From assembly GCF_003672135.1 (NCBI RefSeq), contig NC_039512.1, positions 8,076,874 through 8,140,873 on the forward strand: DNA of 64,000 nt, written 5' to 3'. Shown here one piece after another: positions 1-11,190 of the stretch (within the stretch, counting starts at the first letter, position 1; every line of letters starts with the position of its first letter). The position numbers were made by a program, and so were the translations under genes. This stretch comes from Ooceraea biroi (taxonomy: Eukaryota; Arthropoda; Insecta; Hymenoptera; Formicidae). The notes beneath the pieces are model-generated. The model did no database searches and was not told the DNA's origin. It saw only the letters and a program-made list of their open reading frames with translations.

Positions 1-1849
1 GGCAGAAACGTCATGTATGACATGTGGATAAAAATTTTTAAAAATAATTTACCCGCGAGCATTTGCAGATAGGAAAACCAATTTCGTTCTTACACGAGGA
101 GTGTTAATTGCATAATATAATATATTGTAATGCGTTTCATCTGTTTGCCATTTTCTTGCACAAATATGGTTATGTGGTCCATAATGCGTTACGTATGATT
201 TGTAAGCATGTATCTTGACATTTGTTCATTGTTTGTCAATTGAATAAACGTTAAGGTTCATGTCATTAGCATCAATGTAACAGGATGAAGAATGAATGGC
301 TGTTTTTATTAATTAATAAACTAGATTAATATAAGTTAAGACTAATTAATTAAGAATTATAATATAAGTTACTTCTTTTTACAAATACAGCGTTTATTGT
401 TAACATATCTAATATAATACATAAAATGGAATGTTATAAAAATAAAAAACGTTCAAATATATGCCTCGTAAAGTTATTATATCCTAACGGCTATAAAAAT
501 CGAATAGAAAGGAAATCAAAGAGAAACGTGCGTGTTCTTTTTCAGTTTAATGCGATTCGTAAAATTAGCCTTGGATTGTGCGTGCGAGGGCGGCAAAACG
601 TTGGGTACTCTTGAGAAATTTCGGAGACTAATGTTACTACGTTATCAAATAAAACACTTGGAGTAATAATCGGCCGATGGCTGCTATAAAAATGTAATAA
701 TCCTCCATGTAGAACCGATTAGGTCCCACGTGACTATCTTCACGTGTTCCATAAAGGCAAAAAGTGGAATTCAATTCTGGTGGAATGAGGTTCAAGAAAC
801 GGTCCTGCCATCGGCTACTGCATCAGCTAAAAATCTGCTTTGACCCAAAAATCGCGCAACTTATTGATTGCTTAAAGGACTGGTGAAAAAGATATTCGTC
901 GGGAAGAAAGATTCTGATTTAAGTATCGTTACATTTTCCTACCTTATGGATCTTACAAATTATTGGTCAACTTCTCGTCTCAACTTTTATTATCCGTCTT
1001 TGCTTTGCCATCTTCGTCATATATTCGTCATACCAAATGTTTAACAAATGTTTGATACATAATAATGTAATCTTTCTTAAGGTTCCCGCGTTTAATCGCA
1101 CGTGTCAATAGGATGTCTAATTATTGTGCCAAATTCCTGTGGATTTCCGATGCGGCGGAACATATCGGATTCCTTCCGGGGTTTTCACGGAGAATCGCGT
1201 AGGACCGATTACTCGCTGGTGGTGGTGATATAAGGTATTAGTGGTACGCCGATTTCCTACGTATTACATTTCAAAATCCTCCAGCATTAGTGTGGTGGTT
1301 GGACAAGAGGCTATTTGCGAGAGTCCGTCTGTCGGATCGACCGGAAAGGGTTGGCAGGCTCTCTTAGGGGTGGAACGACAGAACAGTGAACACCCATGGT
1401 AAACGGAGGTGCGTTTCGAGTAACTAAGCGTCGAGGAAAGGAACAGGATAGGACGAAAGATCGAGGAGATGGAGTCGGACGGGTGCAGGAAGCATTTACT
1501 TTCGAACACGAGTCTTCTCGAGGGTGTCGGAAATGTCCGACGCGGAAATGGAAGCAGATTGCCTCACGGAAGTCTCCTCATAAATGCGCCGCAGTGAGGA
1601 CTCAGATTATCGGGTCACCGCTTATGCAAAACCTGCTCGAATTTAAATTCGCATAGAGTTACTCGCAACGTACTCGCAATGTGCACGCATCGAAAGCGGC
1701 AAGTAGGTCCGATAGACATGCTCGCTACAATTAGATGACGCTTCTTTACTGTACTAAAATCCATAAGGATTCAATCTGAATATAGTTAAATAAGTTCTTG
1801 TTATTAAGAAGTATTTTACTTTAAAACTATTGATGAAAATTGAAAGAAT
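1..1849. other. non-coding, AT-rich then mixed
   Basis: No gene is recognised. The first 660 bases are AT-rich with TTAATTA-type words. From about 680 to 1740 the DNA is richer in CpG and carries CACGTG sites. The open frames here (62-86 codons) overlap one another on both strands and resemble no family I know. Confidence 0.7.
727..746. promoter_or_regulatory. paired CACGTG E-boxes
   Basis: Two perfect palindromic E-boxes (CACGTG) lie at 727-732 and 741-746, with starts 14 bp apart. A third copy is at 1099-1104. CACGTG is the classical site of bHLH dimers such as CLOCK/CYCLE and Myc/Max, and tandem E-boxes a few bases apart are typical of circadian enhancers. The sites are seen directly; use by any factor is inference. 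Confidence 0.3.
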
Positions 1850-2775
1850 CCACTCTTAAAAAAGCCGTGTTAAATCAAATCAAAATCATTATTGCCTCTT
1901 TTCCGCGACGCTGATTGGTTATCTCGATTCGCGTTGTGCGTTATGTTCAGTTTAGATTACCATCGCGCGGCTGTCTTCGCGTGGAGGTTAACAATTTGGT
2001 AGAGTGTGATAATTGTGCATATAATAAATAATAGATGAATATTATTATTCAAAAACATTATTAATATTGAAAAATAAAATAGCGCGCGCCTAGCGCGCGC
2101 CTTTGTTGTACTGGTAACAATATAAATATCCCAGAACTCCTCGGAAAAAGAAACAAATTTTAATGGCTAGAACTTTTTCAGTTATTGTTTTAACGAATTT
2201 TAAATCATCGACAACTCTAGGCAATATGCCAAATAACAATATAAATAGCACAGAACTCCTCGGAAAAGAAAAAAATTTTAATAGCTAGAACTTTTTCATT
2301 TCTAAGGCCCAATTTCTTCACCTCTCGATAACTTTATCCAAAAGATATCTTGTAGAATCAGTTTTCTTCACCTTTTTAACCTGACAGAATATGGTAATTT
2401 ATAACATTCTAGACACTTTGTGTCAAAAGTGAGTAGTATGAAGAATAGCTATCCGTTAAATACGTATTAATCAGAGGTTTCAATAAAGAAAAGAAAGTTT
2501 TAGTTATCTGGAAGATAGTTATTGACAAGTATGAAGAAACCGGGCATAAATCTAAAGGCTTTTCAATCGTCGAAAACTCTTTGCAATATGCCAAATCCAC
2601 TCTTAAAAAAGCCGTGTTAAATGTCTTCGCGTGGAGGTTAACAATTTGGTAGAGTGTGATAAGTGTGCATATAATAAATAATAGATGAATATTATTAGTC
2701 GAAAACATTATTAATATTGAAAAATAAAATAGCGCACGCATAGCGCGCGACTGTGTTGTACTAGTAGAATATAAA
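1850..2775. repeat. compound duplicated repeat block
   Basis: Several segments occur twice. A 26-bp unit at 1850-1875 recurs exactly at 2597-2622. A block of about 140 bp from 1973 recurs from 2623 with few changes. In the second copy the two units are adjacent; in the first, 97 bp separate them. A 65-bp unit at 2116-2180 recurs at 2235-2298. A shorter unit ending in CAATATGCCAAAT at 2205-2233 recurs at 2563-2596. Both large copies end near GCGCGC-rich stretches (2082-2101 and 2732-2750). I do not recognise the family; it could be a non-autonomous transposon or a decayed satellite. The 138-codon minus-strand frame at 2409-2825 runs through this block and is probably not a gene. Confidence 0.85.
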
Positions 2776-5260
2776 ATTATTATAAATAAATAATAACGCA
2801 TCAAATATTTCATTTTATCTATCAATTCTGTTCAACAATTAAATTTAATAGACACAATAATTGCGAATTATGGACTTTCCTTTGGTAATATTTCTCGCTC
2901 GAAATTAATAATAGAGATTTTGACATCATTTTTGCTGGTATTTTCAATAATTATAATGTTAAATCAAACGAATAGCGCATTGGGAGTTACCTTAACAATT
3001 AATTGATCTGATATATAATATAATACATACAGTATGTCACTCAATGTCCATTCAGCGTTAATTATTATCCAGTTACAGCATATGTGAAATTATAAGTCGA
3101 TAAGCTGGCAGCATCAAATGTAACAGATAATGCGTCGGTGGTACATTATTCGTGTTAAATTTCCCTCACATGAATTAACTACGTTCAAATACGAAACACA
3201 AGTATTATAGTTACATTAGTCATTTTTCGTTTAAATATTATCAATGTTTGCATTAATTTATAATGGCATAATGGGTACTTTTAGAAGAAAATATATGTTA
3301 TTTTCAGTTGTAATATAATATTTTTCAGTGATTGCTTCAAGTTCTTTCTACCCTTTTTTCACGATTTCAGTTTGATTTTAAATGCCCTCTGGTGGTTTGA
3401 ATTTGCACACAAGTGAAAATACGATGGCTAACGTAGGTTCCTGTCTGATCATACAACAATAATAAGAAAAATAATTGTAACTTATACAGAAAATATATTA
3501 AAGTTTTGCGTTTTAGGAAAAATGTAAGTATAATTAATAGAAAGAAAAATAATACAACTAAAAGATGAATCATAATGTGTGATATTTTTTATATGTATAT
3601 AGTATAGTAAGAAATCTTTTCATTATATGAAAGCAATTATTAAAAAGATTATTTAAAAGATTAACTTTATATGTTATAAAAATAAATATAATAATCTTAT
3701 ATGTTATTAATACATTTTTATAAAATTATATACATTGCAATCGTAATAAAATATATGATCTTTTTGATTTTGTTTTTAGTCATATATCAATTTTCCGCGT
3801 CGCAACTTTATTAAATCATTAACAGTTGCCGTAAAAATTTGAGTGCAAAGTATTATTATTTGTTTCAGGCTCTAAAGCAATATTGAAGATTGAGCAAGAA
3901 GAAATCTCACTGTTCAACAACAAAATATATTCTGTTTTTCTTCCCGCAATTGTGGGAATGGAAGCAGCCGCTTGCAGCGTATAATGTAGAGCGAAAAGTA
4001 TCATTCCGTACCATCTGCGCTGCAGAAAATCGCGAATTCTATGCTACTGGGATCTTTATATCTCCTTCAGACGTCGGTTGCAACGCCTCGGGAAACTCCA
4101 CACTGGGAAACAAACGATATATCCGAGCAAAGACCATAGGTGGAAAATTATTTCTTCAACCTATCTTGTTGCGTGGCTGACGTCGCAAGCCACTGAGATG
4201 TGTGCCTTTCACCGAAATTCTTAATATTTCACGAGTCGCGCAGTGGGCAGAAAAAGTACGGATTCTTTTTGCCAGGCTAATGCCTTTCAAATTTAATTGT
4301 CTCGTAATATCTCATATTAACTTTATAAATAATTTTAACGAAAATCCGCGATAGAGCAGCACTTCTGGAACCAACTGTCGTGACAATCTCGAGAACAGAC
4401 GCGACTACATTTCAGCGCGTAGCGTCAAGTACGTGTTTTGTACGCCAATTTCTCAGATTTAGATTTATAGCTCTTGGGAATTATATTTTATGATTCTTTA
4501 TGAGATTATATTTATATTTATATTTCCGACAAGTTCTGCATGATGAAAAATATTTATGATAAGATCTTTTATACAAAAAATACCTCATAAAAAAGATATA
4601 TGTTTTCTGAAAAAGTCTTAGTTTATTAGACTTTATCCGGAAAAAGTCTAACCTAAGCTTTCTTGAATCAAATGTAGTCAAGTAATATTTAAATAAATAT
4701 AGGTAGTAATAGGATGCTTTGCATCTAACGTTGAAGATTATTAATAAATTATAAATTCATATTAATAGTCTTCCTATCAGTACTTCGAGTTATAATTTAT
4801 GACTTTTACTTCGTAATTCTTCATTTATTCATAATATAAACAAGCCCATAATTAAACTTTATAATTTCTTAAAAAAGTTAAGTACGTATAATAGGACGTA
4901 TAATAGTACGTATAATAGATACGTATATTAATCATTTTATATTCCATTATATTTTATTGAGATTAAATGAGATTAAATATATGAGATTAAATGAAATTAA
5001 GTTAAGTAATAAAAATGTTACTTATATCATAAACAATAAATTCTCCTTATCAAAATAGAGTTTCTGCTACATGCTTCATATTTGACACACAACCAATTTA
5101 GAAATCTTTTAATTAAAATATTCAATTAAATATCACATCAATTTCGGTAAAATCAAGACAATTTTGATTTTATCAAAAATATTGAAACACACTGCAACAA
5201 TTACTTCTACGTATTGCTTCCTATTATTTAAATTCCTAATAAACAATTTCATCAGTGTGA
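2776..5260. other. AT-rich non-coding DNA
   Basis: Mostly AT-rich. A less AT-rich patch lies at about 3950-4440. Short tandem motifs sit at 4882-4998. No gene, RNA or transposon end is recognised. Confidence 0.7.
4882..4998. repeat. short degenerate tandem motifs
   Basis: ACGTATAATAG-type units with a period of about 12-13 bases are repeated three to four times at 4882-4925. GAGATTAAAT units follow at 4969-4998. Both are simple local expansions. Confidence 0.75.
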
Positions 5261-6180
5261 TAACGACTCTGCGTGTCTCTCGCGCCCCATTTCATTGATA
5301 TAATTATCAATGCTTTATTATCCAACTAAATGAATGCACGCCACTCATGTCGCTTTCTCCTCTTTAAACGTCTCGACATACACCGCGAATTTACATTAAC
5401 TTAGCCCTCGTTACACGCAGCCTTATTTACGTGAATATTCATCAAGGGGGTCGAAACACGCGCGTTGCGCCCGCGCCAAGAGTGGAGGGTTATCGGAGTC
5501 GGCTTCTCAGCCGAGGGTTACGCGCTCTCAGCGCATTTCTCCTTGGTGGTTTGCATTCTCAGGAAGGTGAACGCACACACGGATAGGCGAATAGATGGGG
5601 AGCGGATGGAGAAAACGCAGAAACAAGACCGCACGAACGGTCACAAATTCAAAAATGGAACAACAGGCGCACATCCGCGTCAACCATTATTTTCTACGGG
5701 GGTGAGTGCGGAATAGTCGCGCGCGGACCGCTGTAAAATTCCGCCGACAATCTGTCTCTTTCTGCCTTTTTCCCTATTCCCGTGCATGTAATGCTCTCCC
5801 GTACTCCCCGTCTCGCTCGCTCGGTGTCCCTTTCCGATCCTCGTCTCTCGATTCCTCACTCATTCCATCTCTCTCGCTCCAATCCGCAATGTATTTTAAG
5901 CTGCCTTCCATTTTCCATTCTACAACCCTCATTTCCATTTTGTTGCCGGGCACAATTTAAATCTCTGCCGGACCGATGACACTCGGCGAGCGGATTCCGC
6001 TCAGCACGAGCGCGAACGGGCTAGGAGCGGACGAATAATGTTTGCTCGTGCTGAGGAATAATTTAATCAACTTGCGCGTACCTGATGAGAGAATGAAGCG
6101 CCGATAATGGTTCGTATATTTATGTCGGAGTTGTTAGGATAATCCGCAGGTGCGGTCGGCTACGCGGTCGGTGCGCGATC
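5261..6180. other. CpG-rich island, no gene recognised
   Basis: GC rises sharply and CG dinucleotides are frequent. The frames here (83, 84 and 65 codons) overlap one another and look compositional. The stretch could be an enhancer, a promoter or a non-coding exon; nothing in it settles which. Confidence 0.55.
6000..6055. repeat. 12-bp inverted repeat, 32-nt spacer
   Basis: CTCAGCACGAGC (6000-6011) pairs perfectly with GCTCGTGCTGAG (6044-6055). The arms are short for a microRNA precursor, so a structural inverted repeat or paired binding site is more likely. Confidence 0.7.
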
Positions 6181-9090
6181 ATTAAGCTAATTATATTCGG
6201 TGGTCAAATATTATATTTAGAAAACTTGCTTCGAGAGTTGGCTCTCACCGAGAGAACCAATTCGCGGTCATGAATGTGGTTCCTGCCTTTGTAAATTCAT
6301 CCATTGCGTATGTAATTTATCAGCGAAGCTACATCCGTTATTGTTATGATCAGTTATGAACTGAACCATTTATTAATATGTTATTCAGTGATTTCAACTA
6401 TTGTGTCTCTATTGCATAGTTAAAATCAATTTAATGCTTCATAAAGAGGCGCTAAATAATAATAAATAATAAATATTAGATATATCATGTCTTGCGGAAA
6501 TGAATAGCTTTATAATAGATACGAGAACAATAATTTTTGATCATAACAATAATCATTTTATAAAAATGTGTATTTCCATTTCGTACATCTTTTCTCATTA
6601 TTGTAAATATGTATTTCATATTTATATATACGCTACATCTTTGATTTAAATTTCAAATTACTTTTTGTGCAGAACTCTGGATAGCCTCGTACAATTCTCA
6701 GAGACAAATAAAGTAATGATTAAGGGGCGAGAAGAATCTTGCCTAGCTATTTTTCTTTCATCACGTCGATGTCGACGTAATAAATGACTTTCGTGATCGT
6801 GATAATGTAACCTCAACGAGCCTTTTGGCCGAATTCCTGACCACGCAAATACGCATTATTCTTAGCGGTGTGAACGTCTCGTCAAATTAGTGATATATCT
6901 GGCAGATCAAGCTATCCTCTAGCATCATGTAATTAATGAGATTTATTGGTTACCTTAGTAAGAAGCAAGAGAGAAAAGAATGGTCCTTATCGTTCCGCCG
7001 CGCCGTGGGTAAAATACTTATTCGATGGAACCACCTTATCCTGAAGGTTATCATGAGCGACCCTGGGAGACTTAAACAAAGTTGGCCAAGGTAAGAGGCA
7101 GTAGTGAGGAAGCAGTAGCGAGGGGTGGCGAGACTGCAATAGCTGGACGTGATACTCCTTTATTGAATCATGGATCTAACGATGAGACCAGACACTACAT
7201 CCGAGAATGGATATCGGGTTACTCGTTAGTCAAGCGCCGTTTCGCTGAGATTTATACGATTAGCTGAATTTCTTGAAAATAATCCACGGCCATTGATAGC
7301 GTACTGATGAAGATATCTGCCAAGCTTCGTGTCTTGTGCACATTGATTGTACCATAATTGATTTCCGTAATTTCGTAAGCCGCATCATGGCAGAAGTGTT
7401 CAACGTTTTAGTTAATAATTTACGTAACTTTTCACACACATAATGAAGGAGTTATGTATTAAACTATTAATAAAACTTAAGAAAATTATTGAAAGTTATT
7501 GAAGAAGAGGAATATAAGTATATCATATTATATAATATGTTTGATGAAATTGACAATTTCATATTATATAAAAATGCATGATTCTTAATTATGCATTAAG
7601 TTCTTGTATTAATTAATACAAGAACATTATGTTAAGATTCTTAATAAATATTTAATATAACGTGTGATAAACGGCGTCGTTATACAATTTTCTCGGTTGC
7701 GTAGAATTTATTTTACAAGATAGGATGCCCAGAGAGAATCTTTTTCTCAAGACCGCAGCCATGTATTACTTTTATTACGCTTTTTAGTTCTCTTCAGAAT
7801 ATTTTCTGGTATTTTAAACTACAATTGAGTAACAATGGTATAGAGAGCAACGATTGTATTATAAATATGCTTGAAGAGACAATGACATTTTAACAATTTA
7901 TTTCAAGATTTCTTGCGAAAAATGTTGCAGATAATAGGTAAAATTATTATTAGAACCCTCGTACTAAGAAAATGCTCAAATTATGATAAAATATAAAAAG
8001 AATTTTTGCACTTGAAGATTAAGATTGAAGATGGAAAAAATTTCTAAATATAATACGTTTAATAAAGATGGATGTAAGCGAACTTAAATCATTTCATGTT
8101 TACCGACACGATTTTGCTGCAAAACTTGGGTTTTATATGCGATGTAATCAAGATTTCCAACTGACTTGCAGAATGAGAGGAATAATATTTTTTCGACGGA
8201 AAATTATGCGCTTGACAGAAGTGTAGAGTACGATTTCAAAAACTTTATGTCCGTTTTTCTCCATTCGTTTGCATATTTTTATTATTTGCGTATCTGCTTG
8301 CACAAGTAAAAAGGAAACTAAATATCAAATGATATTTAAATAACTTTTGTAGCAGTTGGTGAAATTTAAACTGAGGATGCAAATTAGTCTATTTTTATTA
8401 GTGATTTTTTTTAGCACAGGACTGAATAAATATGGATTCATCCTGTCAGTGAGATCTTTTATACATTTCTACCAGATCTTGCTAAAACAGATTTTAAAAA
8501 ATTTTGTTCGTATAAAATTATATATGACATAACTAATATGAATATCAAGCAAATAGAACATTCTAATTTAAATAGTTAAGCTTGAGCCATCATATAAAAA
8601 GAAATATCCGTGTACAATTATAATATACGACCTGATGTAAAAATTACATAATGCCTCTTCATTTTTAATTCGAAATTAAAGCATAATTCTTAGTATCACG
8701 AAATGCACTTGCAAATAATTATGGATAAATATGAAATGGTTGGAAAAGCAGAGTTGGCAAAACATTGCATTTGCATTTATATTGAATATCAGAGAGATAG
8801 CACAGTTCCGAACCTATATACTAAGAATTGTAAAATTCCGGGCGTGACATTAATAGATCGTTAAAAGTTTCGGTAAAGGAATGCTCGAGCATTTGTGAAC
8901 GGACGAAGAAATAACTAATAAGTTACAAAGTTTCTATGTCAAGCATAGGTATTTCTGATTCAGCCACCCCTTGCGCGCGCGCGTTATACAAGTGAAACGA
9001 TACATTTCTAATATCCTACATGCAAAAGTAACTTATTAAGACAGCATATTGCGGGAATTAGCATACGTTTCCAATTAAAGTGATAATGTC
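6181..9090. other. AT-rich non-coding DNA
   Basis: Long AT-rich stretch with a moderately GC-richer patch at about 6960-7260. The only distinct structure is the palindrome at 7600-7625. A short GCGCGCGCGC run lies near 8975. No gene is recognised. Confidence 0.7.
7600..7625. repeat. perfect 26-bp palindrome
   Basis: A perfect palindrome with core GTATTAATTAATAC and outer arms GTTCTT/AAGAAC. It contains a TTAATTAA double homeodomain-type site. Its length in AT-rich DNA makes chance less likely but not excluded. Confidence 0.85.
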
Positions 9091-9388
9091 CGTTGTCTCA
9101 GATCCCCATGGCATGGTGTCAACGTTACGTGACGATCAACAGACGACGTGTCGCATTTCCGACACGTACATTCTTCTTACTGGCATTTATTCGCTCCATA
9201 TGATATGTTAATTTCACGCGCGGTGCTTGAGCCGCGAAAATACTCAACAAAATTCAAATAATGTACAAGCGTGCTCCACTTCCGGGCTCCGGCACGGTGC
9301 TGACGACGTTTTATATCCCGCACAGTAAATACACTTCTCTCGAGGCTAAGCGGTGAGATTAAAAACTACTCACACCGTCGGTTCCACT

Positions 9389-9417
9389 TTAAAGGTGATT
9401 CGGGAAATCACCTTTAA
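9389..9417. repeat. 12-bp perfect stem, 5-nt loop
   Basis: TTAAAGGTGATT (9389-9400) and AATCACCTTTAA (9406-9417) flank the loop CGGGA. It folds equally well from either strand. No T-run or gene end suggests a terminator, and no RNA family is recognised. Confidence 0.8.
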
Positions 9418-9573
9418 GCGGAGGAAATGAAAAACGTAACGTCTTTCCCTCCACTCACGAGTAGCATCCCTCGGCCTCTCTCCACCGGCGCGTTAACCTT
9501 CCTCCGCCACTCCGAAGGGAACTCCACCGCTATTCACTTCTTTCCTCCCCTCTAACCCTTCTTTCCTTCCCAT

Positions 9574-9602
9574 TCTCTCTCTCTTTCTCTCTCTCTCTCT
9601 CT
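9574..9602. repeat. (CT)n microsatellite
   Basis: CT dinucleotide repeat with one interrupting T, at the end of a longer pyrimidine-rich stretch that starts near 9535. Confidence 0.95.
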
Positions 9603-10008
9603 TGTGCCTCTTCACAATCAGGTAGCACGGTAGACGCTCCGAAATGAGGACAATAAAGTCATTCTCATTTACTTCCCGCCACGGCGCGCTCCTCGCCGTT
9701 CCTCGACCAATCCCCGCCACCCCCGTCGTTCGGCCAATTCCGTCGCGGAAAAACGATACGGCGGGGCGAGCGGCGGGTGCTGCAAAAAGCGAGAAAAGTG
9801 GCGGCGGAGATGGCAGGTGGGGATGGGGCAAGTGTTCGCACTTGGCTTCTTACAGAGTGAAACATAAAGGCGTCGGTGTATGGGTGCGCTCGTGAAGAAG
9901 GATGGCTGCTCATAAAAATGTAATTAACTTCATATAAGATGAAGGAAGAGCGGCCGCGGGAACGCGGGCTCCTCGCTCGGGAAGTTTGTGCGGCCCTGTG
10001 CAACCGCC

Positions 10009-10049
10009 GGCGCGGTGGATGCTGGCGCGGTGGATGCCGGTGCGGTGGA
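10009..10049. repeat. 15-bp tandem repeat x2.7
   Basis: GGCGCGGTGGATGCT is repeated at 10009, 10024 and 10039 with one or two changes per copy. The period is a multiple of three, so overlapping frames remain open through it, which inflates their length. Confidence 0.9.
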
Positions 10050-11190
10050 ACAAAGATGGTGGAAGGAATTAAGACGGCCGTGTGCGCTCCGACGTTACTT
10101 ACTGTCCCTCAGGTTCCGCGGACTGCCCCGCCGTTTCCACGGGAATTATTATTTCCGCTGGAAAATTCTCCGGATGATGAACGAAGTTCCCCGTGCCGTT
10201 GCCACCGGTGCCGTCGTCGTCGTATCGCAATCAAACTTTTCGCGATGGGAGAAACCGCCTGATCTTCCGCCTTCTTACTTTTTTCCCCCCTTTGCCTTTC
10301 AGAATCGCGTGGGAACTTCGGAAATTATTTCGTCCCAAGTCGCGATGCTCGCTCTCCTCGTAGCAGAAAAATACGAGAAATACGAAAAACACGTATCTAA
10401 TTAGAGACATACCTCTTCTCTGAAAATTTCTTTTTCTTCTTGAAAGAGACGTCAGTTTTATTTTTACATTCTGACAGACTCACCTATCTATCTTCTTTTA
10501 CAATATCTCTTAATTTTTAATAATGTTTAATAAATTGAATTCAATAACAAGAATTTAATTTAATGCATTTGCTAAACATTTGGGAATCATGTGATCACGC
10601 GTCGACAGAGGTTTGAGACGAAAAATTGTGTAGCTTAAAATACTTTACGATTCTAATCATAATTACATAATTAGTCACGAGATGCGCGGTCAATGAGATT
10701 CCGCAAATTCCTGACAAACACTTCGCGACGAAATGCGGCGCGCGTACGCACGCGCGTGTCGATAATTTCGATCGGTTCCCGACGCTCGGACGTCAACGCT
10801 TGGCATCCCTCGTTCGCGTCGCTGAGACCCCTTTAGGGGGTGGCAAGTCGATCAACTGACGCCCCAGGCCGATGTTCTCATGCCGGCACGATCGCCATCC
10901 AGCACCGTGACGAGATTCGATCTTCGTCACGTAGTCGGACCCGGCAACGCGATAACGTCGTGACGGATGAGCCCTGCCGTACCTAACGATGGCTTCTCGA
11001 GGACATACCGAGCGGCCAACCGTGGGACACTTGACCTATCCTGTAAAGTTACCTTTGAACTCCTCGTTTCCTCAGGTCAGGCACATTCCTCGCTCTCTTG
11101 CGTTTATTCGTCGATTACTCTGACAGTAGTTCTTACGGCGTGTCTTACGGTAAACGTCCTGCGCATCAAGGAACACCGCAAACACAAGAG

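Larger units (their letters stand above)
9091..11190. other. broad CpG-rich island
   Basis: CpG-rich for most of 2 kb, with an AT-rich dip at about 10400-10680. Open frames of 83-138 codons occur on both strands, overlap one another and match no family I know, so I read them as a by-product of few stops in GC-rich DNA. The two long plus-strand frames at 9939-10404 cover a 15-bp tandem repeat. A promoter or regulatory island is possible. Confidence 0.5.

Noticed and set aside
2409..2825. 138-codon minus-strand frame
   Set aside because: It runs across the compound repeat block and translates the repeat units. No transposon protein motif is visible.
9988..10404. 138-codon plus-strand frame
   Set aside because: It lies in a CpG-rich island, overlaps another long frame in a different phase, and includes a 15-bp tandem repeat that keeps frames open. 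No domain is seen.
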